A stretch of 64,000 nt of DNA from Bacillota bacterium (GTDB taxonomy: Bacteria; Bacillota; Clostridia; Lachnospirales; Lachnospiraceae), in assembly GCA_029779695.1 (NCBI GenBank), contig JAKPAB010000200.1:159355-223354 (forward strand). Direction: 5' to 3'. Shown here piece after piece: positions 59,549-64,000 of the stretch (position 1 is its first letter; the number at the start of each line of letters is the position of its first letter). Both the position numbers and the translations under genes were made by a program. The notes under the pieces were generated by a model. That model did no database searches. It was not told the DNA's origin and saw only the letters and a program-made list of their open reading frames with translations.

Positions 59549-62500
59549 ATGTCTAAAAATGAACTTTATAAATTTGGAATCGATATTGGTTCCACTACTG
59601 TAAAGATTGCCGTACTTTCACCCGATAACAAATTAATATTTTCTGATTACGAGAGGCATTTTGCCAATATCAGAGAAACTCTTCATTCTCTTGTAAAAAA
59701 AGCATATGAAGTAACCGGGGAATGTATAGTAGCCCCTGTTATCACAGGCTCAGGCGGGTTAACTCTTGCGAAACATCTTGGAATAACTTTTGTTCAGGAA
59801 GTTATCGCTGTATCCACCGCTTTAACCAATTATGCACCACAGACAGATGTCGCCATTGAGCTCGGTGGAGAAGATGCCAAAATCATTTATTTTGAAAATG
59901 GTAATGTAGAACAGAGAATGAATGGAATCTGTGCCGGTGGTACAGGCTCTTTTATTGACCAGATGGCTTCTCTCCTGCAGACTGATGCTGAGGGTCTAAA
60001 TGTCTATGCCAAGGATTATAATGCTATATATACCATAGCTTCACGCTGTGGCGTTTTTGCAAAAACAGATATTCAGCCTCTTATAAATGAAGGTGCTTCT
60101 CACGAAGATCTGGCTGCATCTATTTTTCAAGCTGTCGTCAATCAAACAATAAGTGGACTTGCATGTGGCAAGCCTATCAAAGGTCATGTTGCCTTTCTAG
60201 GTGGCCCTCTTCACTTTTTGGATCAGTTAAGAGAAAGCTTTATCCGTACTCTTAAGCTAGATGAAGAACATACTATCATCCCTGAGAATTCTCACCTGTT
60301 TGCCGCTATTGGTTCAGCTCTTTCCTACAAAGAAAATGAGACCAAGACCATGAGTACTCTTATGGATGAGCTGTCCCACAATATAAAAATGGAATTTGAA
60401 GTTGCCAGACTCGATCCTCTTTTTAATAATGGAGAAGAATTTAAAACATTTTCAGAGAATCACAAAAAAAGTCATGTAGAGCAGAAAGACCTAACCCAGT
60501 ATCATGGGAAATGCTTTTTAGGAATCGATGCAGGAAGTACTACTACAAAACTTGCTCTAATAAGTGAAGACGGAGATCTTCTCTATTCATATTATTCAAG
60601 CAACAATGGAAGTCCTCTTAAAACAGCAGTGACTTCTATTAAAGAAATATATTCTAAGCTTCCGTCAGATACAAAAATCGTTCATTCATGTTCAACAGGA
60701 TATGGCGAAGCTCTTCTGAAATCTGCTTTAAAGCTTGAGGAAGGTGAGGTAGAAACTGTATCTCACTACTATGCTGCAAAATTCTTCAATCCAAACGTTG
60801 ATACAATTCTTGATATTGGCGGTCAGGATATGAAGTACATTAAGATCAAAGATCATGCTATAGACAGTGTTCAGCTCAATGAATCCTGTTCTTCCGGATG
60901 TGGCTCATTTATCGAGACTTTCGCTAAATCTCTTAATTTCTCCGTTCAGGATTTTGCAAAGGAAGCACTTTTCGCCGAGCATCCGATCGATCTTGGAACC
61001 AGATGTACTGTTTTCATGAATTCCAAGGTTAAACAGGCACAAAAAGAAGGCGCTTCTGTTGCCGATATTTCTGCAGGCCTAGCATACTCTGTTATAAAAA
61101 ATGCTCTTTTTAAGGTTATCAAACTGGCAGACCCCAAAGATCTCGGTGGAAATATCGTAGTCCAGGGTGGTACTTTCTATAACGACGCTATTCTCCGTGC
61201 TTTTGAAAAAATATCAGAGCGCGAGGTAACTCGTCCGGATATTGCCGGACTTATGGGTGCTTTTGGTGCAGCACTTATTGCCATGGAAAGATATAATTTT
61301 CAGCCTTATACTACTATGCTAAATATTGATGAGATTGATGATCTGACCTACGAGACCAAGCTTCAGAGATGTCAGCATTGTAATAACCACTGTCTCCTGA
61401 CCATCAACATGTTCAATGATGATCGACAGTTTATAACAGGAAATCGCTGTGAAAGAGGACTTGGTCTGGAAAAGAATAAGGATAACCTTCCTAATCTCTA
61501 TGAGTATAAGTTAAAAAGGGTATTCCAGTATAAACCACTTTTAAAAGATGAAGCTCCAAGAGGAAATGTTGGTATCCCAAGAGTACTTAATATATATGAG
61601 AATTACCCGTTTTGGGCAACATTTTTTAAGTCACTTGGTTTTAGAATCATCCTCTCTCCTCAGTCTAATCGTAAAGTATATGAGCTGGGTATTGAATCGA
61701 TCCCAAGTGAATCAGAATGTTATCCTGCCAAAATTGCTCATGGTCATGTACAGTGGCTGATCAATCATGATGTGGATTTTATTTTCTACCCTTGTATACC
61801 ATATGAGAGAGATGAATTTCCGGACGCCAATAACCACTACAACTGTCCTATCGTGACTTCTTATGCTGAAAATATTAAAAATAATATTGAAGAAATTGCC
61901 AATGGTGAAGTGCGTTTTATGAATCCTTTCGTTGCATTTACCAACGAAAAGATATTGAGCGATCAGCTGGTCAAGATATTCAAATTTGAATTCGATATTT
62001 CAGAAGATGAAGTCAAAAACGCTGCTCATTTAGGATGGGAAGAACAGGGCGCATTTAAAAAAGACATTGAAAATAAAGGCGAGGAAACTCTTCGATATCT
62101 ACAGGAAACCGGTAAGCACGGAATCGTACTTTGCGGACGTCCTTATCATATAGATCCTGAGATAAACCACGGAATACCTGACGTGATCAATTCTTATGGA
62201 ATGGCTGTTCTAACAGAGGATTCTATTTCACATTTAGGTGAATTAGAGAGGCCTCTTATCGTAATGGATCAGTGGATGTTCCATTCAAGAATGTATTCAG
62301 CTGCTAATTTTGTCAAGAAAACCGATTATCTTGACGTAATCCAGCTTAACTCCTTTGGATGCGGACTCGATGCTGTAACCACTGACTGTGTAAAAGATAT
62401 TTTAAATAACAGTGGAAAAATATATACATGTTTAAAAATTGATGAGGTCAATAACCTTGGCGCAGCAAGAATAAGGATAAGATCTCTTATTGCTGCCATT

Positions 62501-63805
62501 AATGTCAGAAAGCATAAAAAAGAGCAAGAAGAAATAGATATAGCTCCTGCTAATTATAATCGTGTAGAATTTACTGATGAGATGAGAAAAAACTATACTA
62601 TTCTTGCTCCTCAGATGTCTCCTATACACTTTGACCTTATTGCTCCCGCATTTAATGCCGCCGGTTATAATCTAATCGTTCCGGATATTCCTACGAGAGA
62701 ATGTATCGATCAGGGACTCCGCTATGTCAATAACGATGCTTGCTATCCTTCTCTTATGGTTGTCGGACAGCTTATGGCTGCTATTAAAAGTGGTGACTAC
62801 GATCTAAATAAAACTGCTCTTCTGATATCTCAGACAGGCGGTGGTTGCCGTGCTTCAAATTACATAGGATTTATACGTAGAGCACTCGATAAGGCAGGAT
62901 ATCCCAATGTGCCGGTTATATCGATAAGTGCACAGGGACTGGAGAAAAACTCCGGATTCAAGATTACTCTTTCTCTTCTTCAGCATGCTCTTTATGCATT
63001 GGAATTTGGAGACATTTTCTTACGATGTGTGCTTAGAACTAGACCATATGAAGCAGTTCCAGGTTCTACAGATATGCTTCATGAGAAGTGGAAAAAGAAA
63101 GTTATTGAATTTGTAACTCAAGAGCACATGCTTTCTCATACTAAGTATAAGAAGATGTGCCGTGATATTATCAAAGACTTTGACAATCTTCCAATTAATG
63201 AAAATCTTAAAAAGCCAAGAGTCGGTATTGTAGGCGAGATACTGGTTAAATTCCTACCGGCTGCCAATAACCATCTTGCCAAGCTTCTGGAATCAGAAGG
63301 TGCCGAGGCAGTTATTCCTGACCTTACAGATTTCCTCTTATATAGTTTTTACAACACAAACTTTAAAGAAGAAAATCTCGGAACCAGCAAGCGTGTAATG
63401 AGAAGATCAAATCTTGCCATTCATTTCTTTGAATGGTTGAGATCTGCCGCAAGAGTTGAATTCGACAAGAGTAAGCATTTTGAGGCTCCCTGCCATATAG
63501 ATAAGTTGGCAGAAATGGCAAAACCTATTGTATCTCTTGGTAATCAAACAGGTGAGGGATGGTTCCTTACCGGTGAGATGATGGAGCTCATGGATACAGG
63601 TTCTAACAATATCATCTGTATTCAGCCTTTCGGATGTCTTCCTAACCATATTGTAGGTAAGGGAGTTATCAAGAAAATAAGAAGTGAACATCCTGAGTCC
63701 AATATTGTAGCCATTGACTATGATCCCGGTGCCTCAGAAGTTAATCAGCTTAATCGTATCAAGATGATGCTTACCAATGCTGTCAAAAACATGAATCAGG
63801 AATAA
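59549..63805 (+). CDS. Acyl-CoA dehydratase activase-type protein (two BadF/BadG/HgdC-like ATPase domains plus DUF2229-like C-terminal region)
   Basis: FGIDIGSTTVKIAVL and FLGIDAGSTTTKLALI, GICAGGTGSFIDQMA, NESCSSGCGSFIETFA; long C-terminal Cys-containing region. Confidence 0.92.
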   Translation: MSKNELYKFGIDIGSTTVKIAVLSPDNKLIFSDYERHFANIRETLHSLVKKAYEVTGECIVAPVITGSGGLTLAKHLGITFVQEVIAVSTALTNYAPQTDVAIELGGEDAKIIYFENGNVEQRMNGICAGGTGSFIDQMASLLQTDAEGLNVYAKDYNAIYTIASRCGVFAKTDIQPLINEGASHEDLAASIFQAVVNQTISGLACGKPIKGHVAFLGGPLHFLDQLRESFIRTLKLDEEHTIIPENSHLFAAIGSALSYKENETKTMSTLMDELSHNIKMEFEVARLDPLFNNGEEFKTFSENHKKSHVEQKDLTQYHGKCFLGIDAGSTTTKLALISEDGDLLYSYYSSNNGSPLKTAVTSIKEIYSKLPSDTKIVHSCSTGYGEALLKSALKLEEGEVETVSHYYAAKFFNPNVDTILDIGGQDMKYIKIKDHAIDSVQLNESCSSGCGSFIETFAKSLNFSVQDFAKEALFAEHPIDLGTRCTVFMNSKVKQAQKEGASVADISAGLAYSVIKNALFKVIKLADPKDLGGNIVVQGGTFYNDAILRAFEKISEREVTRPDIAGLMGAFGAALIAMERYNFQPYTTMLNIDEIDDLTYETKLQRCQHCNNHCLLTINMFNDDRQFITGNRCERGLGLEKNKDNLPNLYEYKLKRVFQYKPLLKDEAPRGNVGIPRVLNIYENYPFWATFFKSLGFRIILSPQSNRKVYELGIESIPSESECYPAKIAHGHVQWLINHDVDFIFYPCIPYERDEFPDANNHYNCPIVTSYAENIKNNIEEIANGEVRFMNPFVAFTNEKILSDQLVKIFKFEFDISEDEVKNAAHLGWEEQGAFKKDIENKGEETLRYLQETGKHGIVLCGRPYHIDPEINHGIPDVINSYGMAVLTEDSISHLGELERPLIVMDQWMFHSRMYSAANFVKKTDYLDVIQLNSFGCGLDAVTTDCVKDILNNSGKIYTCLKIDEVNNLGAARIRIRSLIAAINVRKHKKEQEEIDIAPANYNRVEFTDEMRKNYTILAPQMSPIHFDLIAPAFNAAGYNLIVPDIPTRECIDQGLRYVNNDACYPSLMVVGQLMAAIKSGDYDLNKTALLISQTGGGCRASNYIGFIRRALDKAGYPNVPVISISAQGLEKNSGFKITLSLLQHALYALEFGDIFLRCVLRTRPYEAVPGSTDMLHEKWKKKVIEFVTQEHMLSHTKYKKMCRDIIKDFDNLPINENLKKPRVGIVGEILVKFLPAANNHLAKLLESEGAEAVIPDLTDFLLYSFYNTNFKEENLGTSKRVMRRSNLAIHFFEWLRSAARVEFDKSKHFEAPCHIDKLAEMAKPIVSLGNQTGEGWFLTGEMMELMDTGSNNIICIQPFGCLPNHIVGKGVIKKIRSEHPESNIVAIDYDPGASEVNQLNRIKMMLTNAVKNMNQE

Positions 63806-63875
63806 AGTCTGATATAATATTTCTAGTTATAGCTATATTTATTATTTAATTAAAATAATATATAGCCAGAAACAC

Positions 63876-63913
63876 AAAAATGACTTCCAGCCTTGAGCCG
63901 GAAGTCATTTTTT
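63876..63913 (+). terminator. Terminator downstream of activase gene
   Basis: AAAAATGACTTCCaGC CTTGA GCcGGAAGTCATTTTTT stem-loop with T-run. Confidence 0.85.
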
Positions 63914-63946
63914 AGTATTAGATAAAATATACTTTTATATTTTGAA

Positions 63947-64000
63947 TTATTGTTCCAATATTTCCAGACTATCAAATACACGCTCATAATCACTTCGTTT
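63947..64000 (-). CDS. C-terminal end of a minus-strand CDS cut by the window edge (product unknown)
   Basis: Reverse-strand frame ...KRSDYERVFDSLEILEQ-stop running off the window; convergent with the activase gene across a terminator. Confidence 0.4.
   Translation of the reverse strand, partial: KRSDYERVFDSLEILEQ

Noticed and set aside
63829-63866. A/T-rich hairpin after the activase gene (GCTATA..TATTATTT / AAAATAATA..TATAGC)
   Set aside because: Weak, almost pure A/T stem just before a much better terminator at 63876-63913; no separate function supported.

Overview
The window is a low-GC Firmicute chromosome segment, most likely Lachnospiraceae (Butyrivibrio/Roseburia-like; inferred from gene content). 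Positions 1-27.6 kb hold a minus-strand fla/che supercluster, in transcription order: flgB-flgC-fliE-fliF-fliG-fliH-fliI-fliJ-ylxF/motE-like-fliK-flgD-flg_new-flgE | terminator | motA-motB-fliL-fliM-fliY-cheY-fliO-fliP-fliQ-fliR-flhB-flhA-flhF-flhG-pilZ-cheB-cheA (cut by the window edge). Next come codY, topA, comM(yifB)-dprA on the plus strand, trpS, a DUF5662-type gene, a GH13-like gene, a UvrD-family helicase, gltX, a four-gene uncharacterised cluster (2-TM coiled-coil protein, small repeat protein, Hsp70/actin-fold protein, 1226-aa giant protein), a HisC/CobD-like aminotransferase, an nfnAB/gltA-like pair, two CobW-type GTPases (one with a six-copy His-rich repeat), argS, a DUF2225-like gene, glnS, a rhomboid-like membrane protein with a zinc-ribbon tail, and a 1418-aa acyl-CoA dehydratase activase-type protein. 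I saw no CRISPR array, rRNA, tRNA, transposase or prophage. The strongest leads are: (1) a CheB whose receiver phospho-Asp is a Tyr while the methylesterase triad is intact; (2) a GH13 isoamylase/GlgX-like protein with every catalytic motif degenerate; (3) a structured RNA leader between flg_new and flgE that puts the flgE Shine-Dalgarno in a hairpin loop; (4) the uncharacterised Hsp70-like/giant-protein cluster; (5) palindromic operator-like elements at the activase and motA promoters.
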